NCBI RefSeq assembly: GCF_030766825.1
Contig: NZ_JASFDV010000028.1
Coordinates: 1-64,000 of the forward strand
Source: Nocardiopsis sp. CC223A
GTDB taxonomy: Bacteria > Actinomycetota > Actinomycetes > Streptosporangiales > Streptosporangiaceae
Reading direction: 5' to 3'
Length of the DNA stretch: 64,000 nt
Shown here: positions 1 through 7,645 of the stretch, one piece after another
Layout: each line of letters begins with the position of its first letter
Position numbering within the stretch: the stretch's first letter is position 1
The notes under the pieces: generated by a model
What the model saw: the letters and a program-made list of their open reading frames with translations, nothing else
What the model was told of the DNA's origin: nothing
The model's database searches: none
Translations under genes and position numbers: made by a program

Positions 1-1
1 C

Positions 2-235
2 AGTCCGGTCGAGGTGTCGCCGCTGGAGTACTCGGTGGCCCGGCGCACCGATGAGGTGTCGGCGCCCGTCCTGCATGGTCTTTCGGGGGCCGAGGTGCTG
101 CGCCGCCGCAACGACGGTGAACTGCTGGTGTTGGTGCACAACAAGTGGCGGTTGCGGGTCATCGAGCGTGATCATCCGTCGTTGTTCATGGAACCGTTGC
201 TGGCCGGCGGCGTCATCGAGGACGAGGAATACTGA
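2..235 (+). CDS. 3' end of an unknown protein (cut by window edge)
   Basis: The frame is open from base 2 to the TGA at 233-235, giving 77 residues with the codon use of a real gene. A GTG at 14 could be a start, but nothing resembling a ribosome binding site precedes it, so this is more likely the C-terminal part of a longer protein. The tail is charged (KWRLRVIERD, then IEDEEY) and has no membrane segment. I do not recognise a family. It lies on the same strand as the following transporter, with a 91 bp gap. Confidence 0.5.
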   Translation, partial: SPVEVSPLEYSVARRTDEVSAPVLHGLSGAEVLRRRNDGELLVLVHNKWRLRVIERDHPSLFMEPLLAGGVIEDEEY

Positions 236-326
236 CCTGATACCGCGGCCCGTCCCGGGGCGCCGTGTCGCGCCGCGACACGGCCGTGAGCGCGCGCACC
301 GGACCCGCCATCACCGAGGAGCCCCG

Positions 327-1574
327 CTGACCTCCGCGTCCTCCATCACGAACACACCCGCTGCGGACACATCCGCCACCGCCCGGATCGTGGTGGCGTC
401 CGCCCTGGTCCTCGCGCTGAGCGGTCCCGGCCAGACCGCGGGCATCGCCGTCTTCGTCGACCACGTCATCACCGACCTGGGCGTCGGCCGCTCCGCCGTC
501 TCGCTGGCCTACATGGTCGGCACCCTGGCCGGGGCCCTGACCCTGCCGTGGATCGGCAGGGCGGTGGACCGCTTCGGGGTCCGCCGGGTCCTGGCGCTGG
601 TGGCCCTGGGTTTCGGGGCCTTCCTCGGGCTGCTGGCCTGCGCCCAAGAGCTCGTCGGGCTGACGGCCGGGTTCGTCGGTGTGCGGGCCCTGGGCCAGGG
701 CGGTATGAGCATGATCTCGACCACCGCGGTCGCGCTCTCGGTCACCCGCAACCGGGGGGTGCTGCTGGGGTTGACGAGTTCGCTCGGCGCGGCCGGGATC
801 TCGCTCTTCCCGCTGCTCGCCGAGCGGGTGATCACGGTGCTGGGCTGGCGCTACACCTTCCTGGCGGAGGGTCTGCTGATCTGGGCCGTGGTGCTCCCCC
901 TGGCCTGGTGGGGCCTGCGCGGGGTCGCCCGCCCCGCCCGGGAGGAGTCCGGCCCCGCGGACGGGGTGCGGCAGGGGGCGGAGGGACCGTTCCGGCCGTT
1001 GCGGGCCATCGTGCGGACCTCGATGTTCTGGGCGCTGGCAGGTGCCATAGCGTGCAGCGGCCTGGTCGCCACCGCCGTGTTCTTCCACCAGGTCTCGCTG
1101 CTGGGGGAGCAGGGGCTCACCCCGGTCCAGGCCGCGGCGAACTTCCTGCCCCAGACCCTGGCGGGGCTGGCCGCGGCGCTGCTGTTCGGGTCGGCCGCCG
1201 ACCGGTTCTCCCCCAAGGCGCTGATGTGCGCGGCCATGGCGATGCACGGCCTGGCCCTGGCCGCGCTGCCGTTCGTCGCACCGGGCTGGGGGGCGCTCCT
1301 CTACGGCACGGCACTGGGCGCGGCGGCCTCGGGGGCCCGTGCGGTGGAGAGTGCGGCCCTTCCCTTCTACTTCGGGACGGCGAGCCTGGGAACCCTGCGC
1401 GGCCTGACCCAGGCCGTCGCGGTCGCCTCCACCGCGGTCGGCCCCATCCTGCTGTCCCTGGCCCACGGCCGGGCGGGCTCCTACCTGCCCGGCGTCATGG
1501 CCCTGGCACTGCTGTGCACTTGTGTGGCGGTCGCCGTGTGCTTCGCCCGCACACCGCGGTTCCCCGCCGACTGA
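327..1574 (+). CDS. MFS transporter, 12 TM
   Basis: Drug- or metabolite-type major facilitator of about 415 residues. The loop 2-3 signature is visible (GRAVDRFGVRRVL), followed by a full set of Ala/Leu/Val-rich helices, a basic central loop near residues 195-220 (RGVARPAREESG) and a second half beginning SMFWALAGAIACSG. The start is uncertain. No ATG, GTG or TTG fits the region after the upstream gene until the GTG at 390, which lies inside helix 1. A GAGGAG box at 316-321 sits five bases before a CTG at 327 that would give LTSASSITNTPA, so a CTG start is chosen. Substrate unknown. Confidence 0.75.
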   Translation: MTSASSITNTPAADTSATARIVVASALVLALSGPGQTAGIAVFVDHVITDLGVGRSAVSLAYMVGTLAGALTLPWIGRAVDRFGVRRVLALVALGFGAFLGLLACAQELVGLTAGFVGVRALGQGGMSMISTTAVALSVTRNRGVLLGLTSSLGAAGISLFPLLAERVITVLGWRYTFLAEGLLIWAVVLPLAWWGLRGVARPAREESGPADGVRQGAEGPFRPLRAIVRTSMFWALAGAIACSGLVATAVFFHQVSLLGEQGLTPVQAAANFLPQTLAGLAAALLFGSAADRFSPKALMCAAMAMHGLALAALPFVAPGWGALLYGTALGAAASGARAVESAALPFYFGTASLGTLRGLTQAVAVASTAVGPILLSLAHGRAGSYLPGVMALALLCTCVAVAVCFARTPRFPAD

Positions 1575-2014
1575 ACGCCCCAACGCCCACGGCCACCTGG
1601 GACGGACACCGATGTGAACATCCGATGGCCACACCCAAGAAATCACTTTGGGTTATCCGCCGGAAATGCGGCTGTCACCCATACCACACGAATGACCTGG
1701 ATGAATCCCGCGAATGTCCCCGTTGTGATAGTTGCCTCAGTCGCTCTACGTGACTCGAACCCTCACGTAAGGGTAAGTTCGTTCCAGGTCGTTCCCCGCG
1801 CCTGAACGCGGGACGGCCGTCTGCTTCCCGACCTGCCCCAGGGGCACGGTCGGGTCTGCGGCGACGAGGCCGTGCCCGGGGCGCCACGAGCGCCGAACCG
1901 GACCAGGAATCCGAGCACACAGCGGCTGTGCGAGCCGCGGGCGCGTTCGTTCGCGCCGTCGCCGAACACCTGACCCGAACACCGCGGTCCTTGCTGTGGG
2001 CTGCCCGAAACCTG
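1575..2014. other. 440 bp intergenic region, no gene seen
   Basis: No frame here has both gene-like codon use and a start. The region is less GC-rich than its surroundings around 1625-1790. The only recognisable element is the motif CTCACGTAAGGGTAA at 1762-1776, closely matched at 3966-3982 upstream of another gene. It probably contains the promoter of the SulP gene. Confidence 0.5.
1762..1776 (+). promoter_or_regulatory. ACGTAAGGGTAA motif upstream of SulP gene
   Basis: CTCACGTAAGGGTAA lies about 240 bp before the SulP start. A near copy, CTCTTACGTTAGGGTAA, stands at 3966-3982 in front of the methyltransferase-fold gene. The two share the core ACGTWAGGGTAA. Two AT-rich near-identical sites in such GC-rich DNA suggest a common regulator or promoter type (inference). 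Confidence 0.3.
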
Positions 2015-3514
2015 ATGGGTTCCATGAATCTGCCCGTGAAGAATCCCCGGTCGCTGAAGTCCCGGATCCCGGCCGCGGCGCAACTGCGCGCGGACGTGCT
2101 CGCCGGACTCGTCGTCGCGCTGGCACTGATCCCCGAGGCCATCGCGTTCTCCCTCATCGCCGGGGTCGACCCCCGCGTGGGCCTGTACGCGTCCTTCGTC
2201 ATGGCGGTCTCGATCGCCTTCCTGGGCGGGCGTCCGGCGATGATCTCCGCCGCCACCGGCGCCATGGCCCTGGTGGCCGCCCCGCTGTCCATCGAGTACG
2301 GCGTCGACCACCTGATCGCCGCCACCCTGCTGGCCGGGCTGATCCAGATCGGGCTGGGCCTGGCCGGGGTGGCCAAGCTGATGCGGTTCGTGCCGCCCAG
2401 CGTGATGACCGGGTTCATCAACGCCCTGGCCATCCTCATCTTCCTGTCCCAGATGCCCTACCTGGCCGACTTCGACATCCCCGTGTACGTGATGGTCGCC
2501 ATCGGCCTGGGCATCATCTTCGGCCTCCCCTACCTGACCAAGGCCGTGCCCGCGCCGCTGGTCGCGATCGTCGTGCTCACCGTCGCGACGATCTCCATGG
2601 GGATCTCCACCCGCACCGTGGGCGACGAGGGCGAACTGCCCGACGCCTTCCCCGTCCCGCTGATCCCGGACGTGCCCTTCACCCTGGACACCCTGGTCCT
2701 CATCGCACCCTACGCCCTCACCCTGGCCCTGGTCGGCCTCATGGAGTCGCTGATGACCGCCAAGGTCGTCGACGACCGCACCGAGACCACCTCGAACCAC
2801 GGTCGCGAGGCCCGCGGCCAGGGCATGGCCAACATCCTCGTCGGGCTGTTCGGCGGCATGGCGGGCTGCGCGATGATCGGGCAGACCATGATCAACGTCT
2901 CCTCCGGCGCCCGCACCCGCGTCTCCACCTTCCTGGCCGGCCTGTTCCTGATCATCCTGTGCGTGGGGCTGGGCGACATCGTCGGCCTCATCCCCATGGC
3001 CGCCCTGGTCGCGGTGATGATCTTCGTGTCCGCGGTGACCTTCGACTGGCACAGCATCGCCCCGGCCACGCTCAGGCGCATGCCCTGGAGCGAGACCCTG
3101 GTCATGGTCATCACGGTGGTCGTCGTCGTGATCACCCACAACCTCGCGCTGGGTGTGATCGCCGGGGTCGTCGTGTCGATGATGCTGTTCGCCAGCAAGG
3201 CCGCCATGCAGGCCGACATCACCAGCGTCCTGGACCCCGAGGGCGGCACCCGGGTGTACTCGGTCAACGGCGAGGTCTTCTTCGCCTCCAGCGGTGAGCT
3301 GGTCAACCGGTTCGACTACACCGAGCAGGGTCTGAAGAAGGTCGTGGTGGACATGTCCGGCGCCCACGTCTGGGACTCCTCCGCCGTCGCCGCACTGGAC
3401 CGCGTCAGCGAGCACTTCCGCGGGCACGGGGTCGAGGTCGAGGTCACCGGCCTCAACGAGTCCAGCAGCAAGCTCCACAACGAGCTGACGGGCACTCTGA
3501 CCGGCGGTCACTGA
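2015..3514 (+). CDS. SulP family anion transporter with STAS domain
   Basis: Inner-membrane anion transporter of 499 residues. The SulP signature is near the N-terminus (IPEAIAFSLIAGVDP, then GLYASF), followed by about ten hydrophobic helices and a C-terminal cytoplasmic STAS domain from about residue 404 (VYSVNGEVFFASSGEL ... VVVDMSGAHVWDSSAV). The family carries sulfate, bicarbonate or dicarboxylates; the substrate cannot be told here. The ATG at 2015 is chosen because the preceding residues are unlike the family; ATG 2024 is an alternative. It is monocistronic, and the next gene is on the other strand. Confidence 0.9.
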   Translation: MGSMNLPVKNPRSLKSRIPAAAQLRADVLAGLVVALALIPEAIAFSLIAGVDPRVGLYASFVMAVSIAFLGGRPAMISAATGAMALVAAPLSIEYGVDHLIAATLLAGLIQIGLGLAGVAKLMRFVPPSVMTGFINALAILIFLSQMPYLADFDIPVYVMVAIGLGIIFGLPYLTKAVPAPLVAIVVLTVATISMGISTRTVGDEGELPDAFPVPLIPDVPFTLDTLVLIAPYALTLALVGLMESLMTAKVVDDRTETTSNHGREARGQGMANILVGLFGGMAGCAMIGQTMINVSSGARTRVSTFLAGLFLIILCVGLGDIVGLIPMAALVAVMIFVSAVTFDWHSIAPATLRRMPWSETLVMVITVVVVVITHNLALGVIAGVVVSMMLFASKAAMQADITSVLDPEGGTRVYSVNGEVFFASSGELVNRFDYTEQGLKKVVVDMSGAHVWDSSAVAALDRVSEHFRGHGVEVEVTGLNESSSKLHNELTGTLTGGH

Positions 3515-3529
3515 CACCGGGGCATCGCG

Positions 3530-3564
3530 GGCGGGGGTCGTCGGAGGTTCCGGCGGCCCCCGCC
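3530..3564. terminator. Hairpin after SulP gene
   Basis: GGCGGGGG at 3530-3537 pairs with CCCCCGCC at 3557-3564, and the interior can pair further. It lies between convergent genes. There is no T-run, as is common in very GC-rich actinobacteria. Confidence 0.4.
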
Positions 3565-3593
3565 GCTCTGCGGCAACGTGAACGGCGCGGTGT

Positions 3594-3857
3594 TCACGGG
3601 GCGATGGAGCGCAGGACCTCCAGGGTCCGGGACCATTCCTCGATGCAGCGGTTCAGCGCCTCGCGGTCGGTCGCCGCCACCGACCTCTTCCGCTCGCGCA
3701 CGTCGATCACCCGGTCCATCCAGCACTGCTTCTCCTGTTCGTCCCGGGCCTCGTCGTGCAGGGCGACGTAGCGTCCGGTGAGCTCGTCGCCCACGGCGAC
3801 GAACGTCCTCTGGAGCAGTGAGAGGTCCGCGCTGCGGCGGTGGGCCACGGTGGCCAC
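3594..3857 (-). CDS. Small conserved-looking charged protein, unknown function
   Basis: An 87-residue open frame starting at GTG 3857. It is rich in Glu, Arg and Asp (DEARDEQEKQCWMDRVIDV) and looks all-helical and soluble, with no membrane segment. Codon use is gene-like and the product ends near the SulP terminator. No domain is recognised. The start has only a weak purine-rich stretch in front. It could be a small accessory or stress protein, but nothing in the neighbourhood fixes its role. Confidence 0.45.
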   Translation of the reverse strand: MATVAHRRSADLSLLQRTFVAVGDELTGRYVALHDEARDEQEKQCWMDRVIDVRERKRSVAATDREALNRCIEEWSRTLEVLRSIAP

Positions 3858-3965
3858 ATCCCATCGTGTCGGCGGAGTCCGGGCGGCGGTGGCGGCCGAC
3901 CTCTCCGCCGGGACGGGCGCATTCCGACCAGGGGAGGAGAAGGGCGACGGACCGGCACAATATTA

Positions 3966-3982
3966 CTCTTACGTTAGGGTAA
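3966..3982 (+). promoter_or_regulatory. TTACGTTAGGGTAA motif
   Basis: An AT-rich island, CTCTTACGTTAGGGTAA, about 125 bp before the methyltransferase-fold gene. It is the second copy of the motif at 1762-1776. The central ACGT recalls sites of MerR- or TetR-type regulators, but no regulator gene is adjacent (inference). Confidence 0.3.
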
Positions 3983-4105
3983 TCATGTGTTCCGAGGCCG
4001 ACTCCTGTGCGCAGGGGTGCCGAAGAGCCGCCGGTGCCGAGGGAGGGGTCGATACCCGGTCCGGAGGCGGCCGGCCCTTCCCGAAGTCGACGAGTAGGAG
4101 GCGGC

Positions 4106-4825
4106 ATGGCTGCCCGTTTCGAGGAACTGGCCTGGCGCGCGACGCCACTGGGCGAGCTCAGCCTGCGCCGCCGGTACGATCCCCTCGTCCGGAAGGACGT
4201 CTACGAGATCAAACTCGACGACGACTTCCTGATGTCGAGCCTGTTCACCGCGGCCGAGATCGCCCTGGCCCGACTGGCCCTGGCCGAACCGGCCGGGAAG
4301 GAGGGCCTGCGCGTCCTGGTGGGCGGCCTGGGGCTGGGGTACACCGCCCAGGCGGTGCTCGACTCCCCGGACGTGGCCGAACTCGTCGTCGTCGACGCTC
4401 TGGCCGAGGTCATCGACTGGCACCGCGAGGGGCTGATCCCCTCCGGCGCCGCACTGGTCGCCGACTCCCGGTGCCGCCTGGCGCACGGCGACTTCTTCGC
4501 CCTGGTCGGCGGCGGCTCGGCGGCCGGCCCGCAGGTGGGAGCGGAGCCCTTCGACGCCGTCATCGTCGACATCGACCACTCTCCGCGCCACCTGCTCCAT
4601 CCCGGCCACGCGGACCTGTACACCGCCGCCGGACTGCGCCGCCTGTCCGAGCGCCTCCTCGTGCCGGGCGGGGTCTTCGCCCTGTGGTCCAACGACGCGC
4701 CGGACGGGGAGTTCACCTCGCTGCTGGCCGAGGTCTTCCCCGAGGTCCGTGCCGAAGTGGTCCGCTTCCCCAACCCCCTACAGGGGCGCGAGGCCGCCAA
4801 CACGGTCTACCTCGCCACCTCGTGA
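4106..4825 (+). CDS. Spermidine synthase-like SAM-dependent methyltransferase-fold protein
   Basis: 239 residues with a Rossmann methyltransferase fold of spermidine synthase type. The glycine motif I is LVGGLGLGYTAQAVL near residue 72, an acidic residue ends strand 2 (VVVDALAEV), and the catalytic-loop equivalent is DAVIVDIDHSP near 150. ATG 4106 has a clear TAGGAGG box. Actinobacterial homologues of this size are usually annotated spermidine synthase without proof. The aminopropyl-transfer residues cannot be confirmed by eye, so substrate is open. It stands alone between a motif-bearing leader and a non-coding stretch. Confidence 0.7.
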   Translation: MAARFEELAWRATPLGELSLRRRYDPLVRKDVYEIKLDDDFLMSSLFTAAEIALARLALAEPAGKEGLRVLVGGLGLGYTAQAVLDSPDVAELVVVDALAEVIDWHREGLIPSGAALVADSRCRLAHGDFFALVGGGSAAGPQVGAEPFDAVIVDIDHSPRHLLHPGHADLYTAAGLRRLSERLLVPGGVFALWSNDAPDGEFTSLLAEVFPEVRAEVVRFPNPLQGREAANTVYLATS

Positions 4826-4865
4826 CCGGCCGCTCCGGGCGGATGCCTCCCGGCCAACGGGCGGG

Positions 4866-5147
4866 TCAGAGGGCCACGGGCCCGTAGGAGCCGAGCGCGT
4901 CCACGATCCGGGCCTCCACCCGCGCGGCCGGGTGCCCCACCTCCTCGCGCACCGGGCCGGTGCCGGCGTCCCGGCCGGAGACCGGCTCCTGGACGCGGTC
5001 CAGGGCACGGCTGGTCTCGGAGTGCTCGCGGGGCGGCCTGCGCCCCGTACCCGTCGAGGTCGTGTCCGCGCCGGGTGCGGGTGCTCCCCGGCCCGGCGCC
5101 GGACCGGTCCCGTCCGGTCGCGCGAACGGTGATCCGGGTACCGGGTG
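4866..5147 (-). pseudogene. Coding-like open stretch without a start codon
   Basis: In the same minus-strand frame as the TetR gene, and directly after its TGA (5148-5150), the frame stays open for 93 codons to a TGA at 4866-4868. The last 55 codons have almost exclusively G or C in third position and read as a plausible helical C-terminus (PAARVEARIVDALGSYG). No ATG, GTG or TTG lies in its first half. It looks like the tail of a lost gene or of a once-longer TetR protein. Family not recognised. The surrounding 4826-5147 interval has nothing else. Confidence 0.3.
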
Positions 5148-5744
5148 TCAGGCGATTCCCAGCAGCCGTTCGACCCCCGGCCACGCCCCGTCCAGGAGTG
5201 CGGGGTCGTTGCGCACCCGGGCCAGCAGCACCGTGCCCTCGATCTGCGCGACCAGTGTCGCGGCCAGTGCGTGCTCCGCCCCGTCCCCGCCGAGGAGTCC
5301 CGCCCCGCGGCCCTGGGCGATCAGGTCGGCGACCATGGCGATCTGCTCCTCGAACACCGCGGCCAGCCGCTCGCGCACCTCGGGTTCCCGGCCGCTCACC
5401 TCCAGGGCCAGGTTGCCGTACAGGCAGCCGTGGATCGTCCCGGAGTCGCGGTGGTCGGCGCGCTGGACGCCCATCAGGTGCTCGACCAGTGTCCGCAGCC
5501 GCTCCAGGGGGTCGTCGGCGCCGTCCAGCGCCTCCTTCAGGGCCCGCCGCTCCTGCGCCCAGTGCTCCTCCACCGTCTCCACGGTCAGGGCCTGCTTGGA
5601 GTCGAAGAAGTGGTAGAAGCTCCCCTTCTTGACGCCCGCCTCGGAGCAGATCTCGGCCACTCCGAGGGCGGTGTACCCGCGGGTGCGCATGAGCCTTCGG
5701 GAGGAGTCGAGGATCCGGTCCCTGGCGTCGCTGGTACGTCCCAT
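5148..5744 (-). CDS. TetR/AcrR family transcriptional regulator
   Basis: 198 residues. The N-terminal helix-turn-helix is typical (ARDRILDSSRRLM ... YTALGVAEICSEAGVKKGSFYHFF), and the C-terminal ligand domain has a conserved-looking HLMGVQRADHRDSG stretch. It is divergent from the flavodoxin-family gene at 5886. The intervening 141 bp holds an inverted pair of GGTCAACTAT sites, so it probably represses itself and the WrbA/nitronate monooxygenase operon in response to a small electrophile or quinone (inference). ATG 5744 is close to the upstream operator half. Confidence 0.85.
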   Translation of the reverse strand: MGRTSDARDRILDSSRRLMRTRGYTALGVAEICSEAGVKKGSFYHFFDSKQALTVETVEEHWAQERRALKEALDGADDPLERLRTLVEHLMGVQRADHRDSGTIHGCLYGNLALEVSGREPEVRERLAAVFEEQIAMVADLIAQGRGAGLLGGDGAEHALAATLVAQIEGTVLLARVRNDPALLDGAWPGVERLLGIA

Positions 5745-5763
5745 GGGCAGAGGGTATACGAAC

Positions 5764-5818
5764 GGTCAACTATCGGTGGAATCCGCTGGCCCGGCGGGCC
5801 GTTGCAAAATAGTTGACC
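5764..5818. promoter_or_regulatory. Divergent TetR operator/promoter region
   Basis: GGTCAACTAT at 5764-5773 and its exact reverse complement ATAGTTGACC at 5809-5818 form a 10 bp inverted pair 45 bp apart. For the plus strand, TTGCAA (5802-5807) and TATGGT (5826-5831) with an 18 bp spacer fit a promoter overlapped by the right-hand site. One site faces each gene, consistent with control of both directions. Confidence 0.6.
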
Positions 5819-5885
5819 GGTCGTCTATGGTGGTTCCGCCGGGACGCCCCCGGCCCATTAGACCCCGGAGAGGGAACGATTCCCC

Positions 5886-6485
5886 ATGCCCCACGTCCGC
5901 GTCGCCGTCGCCTTCCACAGCGGCTTCGGCCACACCGCCCGCCAGGCCGAGGCCGTCGCCCGCGGAGCCGGTCTCACCGACGGGGCCCAGGCCTCGCTGC
6001 ACGACGTCACCGACCTCGACGACCGGCTCTGGCCCGCGCTCGACACCGCCGACGCCATCGTCTTCGGCGCCCCCACCTACATGGGCGCCCCCTCCGCCGC
6101 CTTCCAGGCCTTCGCCGAGGCCACCTCCCCCATCTGGCAGCGCAGGGGGTGGCAGGACAAGCTCGCCGCCGGGTTCACCAATTCCGCCGGCACCAACGGC
6201 AACAAGGACAACGCCCTCGGCGCGCTCATGGTGCTCGCCGCCCAACACGGCATGGTCTGGGTGCCGCTCGTCCTGCTCCCCGGCGGTGAGTACCTGAGCG
6301 GGGGAGGCCGCGACGACCTCAACCGGCTCGGCGGGTCCACCGGGGCGATGGCCCAGTCCTCCGCCGACCTGGGCGCGGACCGCGCCCCCGCGGACAGCGA
6401 CCTGCGCACCGCCGAGCACCTGGGCGCCAGGGTGGCGCAGGCGGCGCTGCGGTTCGAGCACGGGCGCGCGGCGGTGGCGGTGTGA
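5886..6485 (+). CDS. Flavodoxin family protein / WrbA-like NAD(P)H:quinone oxidoreductase
   Basis: 199 residues with a flavodoxin-like fold. An FMN phosphate-binding loop follows strand 1 (VAVAFHSGFGHTARQAEAV), the isoalloxazine-loop motif is FGAPTYMGAPSAAF, and GFTNSAGTNGNKDNAL precedes the C-terminal half. WrbA-type enzymes reduce quinones by two electrons and limit redox cycling. It is the first gene after the divergent operator and overlaps the next start by four bases (GTGA), so the two are translationally coupled. Confidence 0.85.
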   Translation: MPHVRVAVAFHSGFGHTARQAEAVARGAGLTDGAQASLHDVTDLDDRLWPALDTADAIVFGAPTYMGAPSAAFQAFAEATSPIWQRRGWQDKLAAGFTNSAGTNGNKDNALGALMVLAAQHGMVWVPLVLLPGGEYLSGGGRDDLNRLGGSTGAMAQSSADLGADRAPADSDLRTAEHLGARVAQAALRFEHGRAAVAV

Positions 6486-7585
6486 GGACCGCGCGCAGGC
6501 CCGGGGCCCGCCTCACCGGCGTCCTCGGCATCCGCTATCCCGTCGTCCAGGGCCCCTTCGGCGGCGGTCTGTCCTCGGTCGGGCTGACCGCCGCGGTCTC
6601 CGGGGCCGGCGGCCTGGGATCCTACGGTGTCCACGCCATGGCGCCCGAGGACATCGGCCCCCTGGTGGGGCGGATCAGGGCCGCCACGTCGGAGCCCTTC
6701 GCCGTCAACCTGTGGGTGCCGCGGGCCGAGGAGGAGCGCCCCGTCCCCGACGCCGCGGTCCTGGCCGTCCACACCGACCGCCTGGCCGCCCACTACGCCG
6801 AGTTCGGCCTCACCCCGCCGGATCTCGAAGCGGCCAACGCGCACCCGGACTTCGACGCCCAGCTCGACGCCGTTCTCGCGGCCCGGCCACCGGTGATCAG
6901 TGTCGTCATGGGGCCGCCGCCCCGACGACTGGTCGAGGCCGCCCGGAGCGCCGGGGCGGTCGTCGTCGGCACCGCCACGACGGTGGCCGAGGCGGTGGTG
7001 CTGGAGGAGGCCGGATGCGACGTCGTCGTGGCGTCGGGCAGTGACGCGGGAGGACACCGCGGTTCCTTCCTGGCACCCGTGCGCGAGTCGCTGGTCGGCA
7101 CGTTCTCGCTGGTCCCCCAGGTGCGCGATGCCGTGTCCGCGTCCGTCCCCGTGGTCGCCGCGGGCGGGATCGCCGACGGGCGCGGAGTCGCCGCGGCCCT
7201 GACCCTGGGCGCCGACGGCGTCCAGGTGGGGACCGGCTTCCTCCGGACCCCGGAGTCCGGCGCGAGTCCGGTGCACCGGGAGGCGCTCGCCTCGGAGCAG
7301 GCGCGGACCACCGTGCTGACCCGGCTCTTCTCCGGACGCCCGGCCCGGGGGATCGCCAACGCGCTGGTGCGTGGACTGGCCGACGCGGAGGACCGGGTCC
7401 CGCCCTATCCCGGGCAGAACAACCTGATGCTGCCGATCCGGGCGCGGGCCGCGGACTCGGGGCGGGCGGACCGGCTCAACCTGTGGTCGGGCCAGTCGGC
7501 CCTGCTCGCCTCCGGTGAGGGCGCCGGAGAGTACCTGTCCGCGCTGGTCGCCGGAGCCGGAGAGGTGCTCGGAACCCAGTTGTGA
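6482..7585 (+). CDS. Nitronate monooxygenase (2-nitropropane dioxygenase family)
   Basis: 367 residues, FMN-dependent TIM barrel. Family motifs in order are YPVVQGPFGGG near the start, VVVASGSDAGGHRG with the likely catalytic His near residue 190, and AAGGIADGRGVAAAL followed by GADGVQVGTGF, the FMN phosphate site. The family oxidises alkyl nitronates such as propionate-3-nitronate; FabK-type enoyl reductases are related, but the AGGH motif favours the monooxygenase. GTG 6482 overlaps the WrbA-like stop, so the TetR, WrbA and NMO genes form one detoxification module (inference). Confidence 0.85.
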   Translation: MRTARRPGARLTGVLGIRYPVVQGPFGGGLSSVGLTAAVSGAGGLGSYGVHAMAPEDIGPLVGRIRAATSEPFAVNLWVPRAEEERPVPDAAVLAVHTDRLAAHYAEFGLTPPDLEAANAHPDFDAQLDAVLAARPPVISVVMGPPPRRLVEAARSAGAVVVGTATTVAEAVVLEEAGCDVVVASGSDAGGHRGSFLAPVRESLVGTFSLVPQVRDAVSASVPVVAAGGIADGRGVAAALTLGADGVQVGTGFLRTPESGASPVHREALASEQARTTVLTRLFSGRPARGIANALVRGLADAEDRVPPYPGQNNLMLPIRARAADSGRADRLNLWSGQSALLASGEGAGEYLSALVAGAGEVLGTQL

Positions 7586-7590
7586 GGTCA

Positions 7591-7619
7591 CCGGGCCCGC
7601 CGCTGGGCGGCGGGCCCGG
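7591..7619. terminator. 13 bp perfect hairpin between convergent genes
   Basis: CCGGGCCCGCCGC (7591-7603) pairs perfectly with GCGGCGGGCCCGG (7607-7619) across a three-base loop, six bases after the nitronate monooxygenase stop. It can act for both that gene and the convergent uppP. Confidence 0.7.
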
Positions 7620-7645
7620 GGGCTGCGCACCGGACCGGACCCGGT

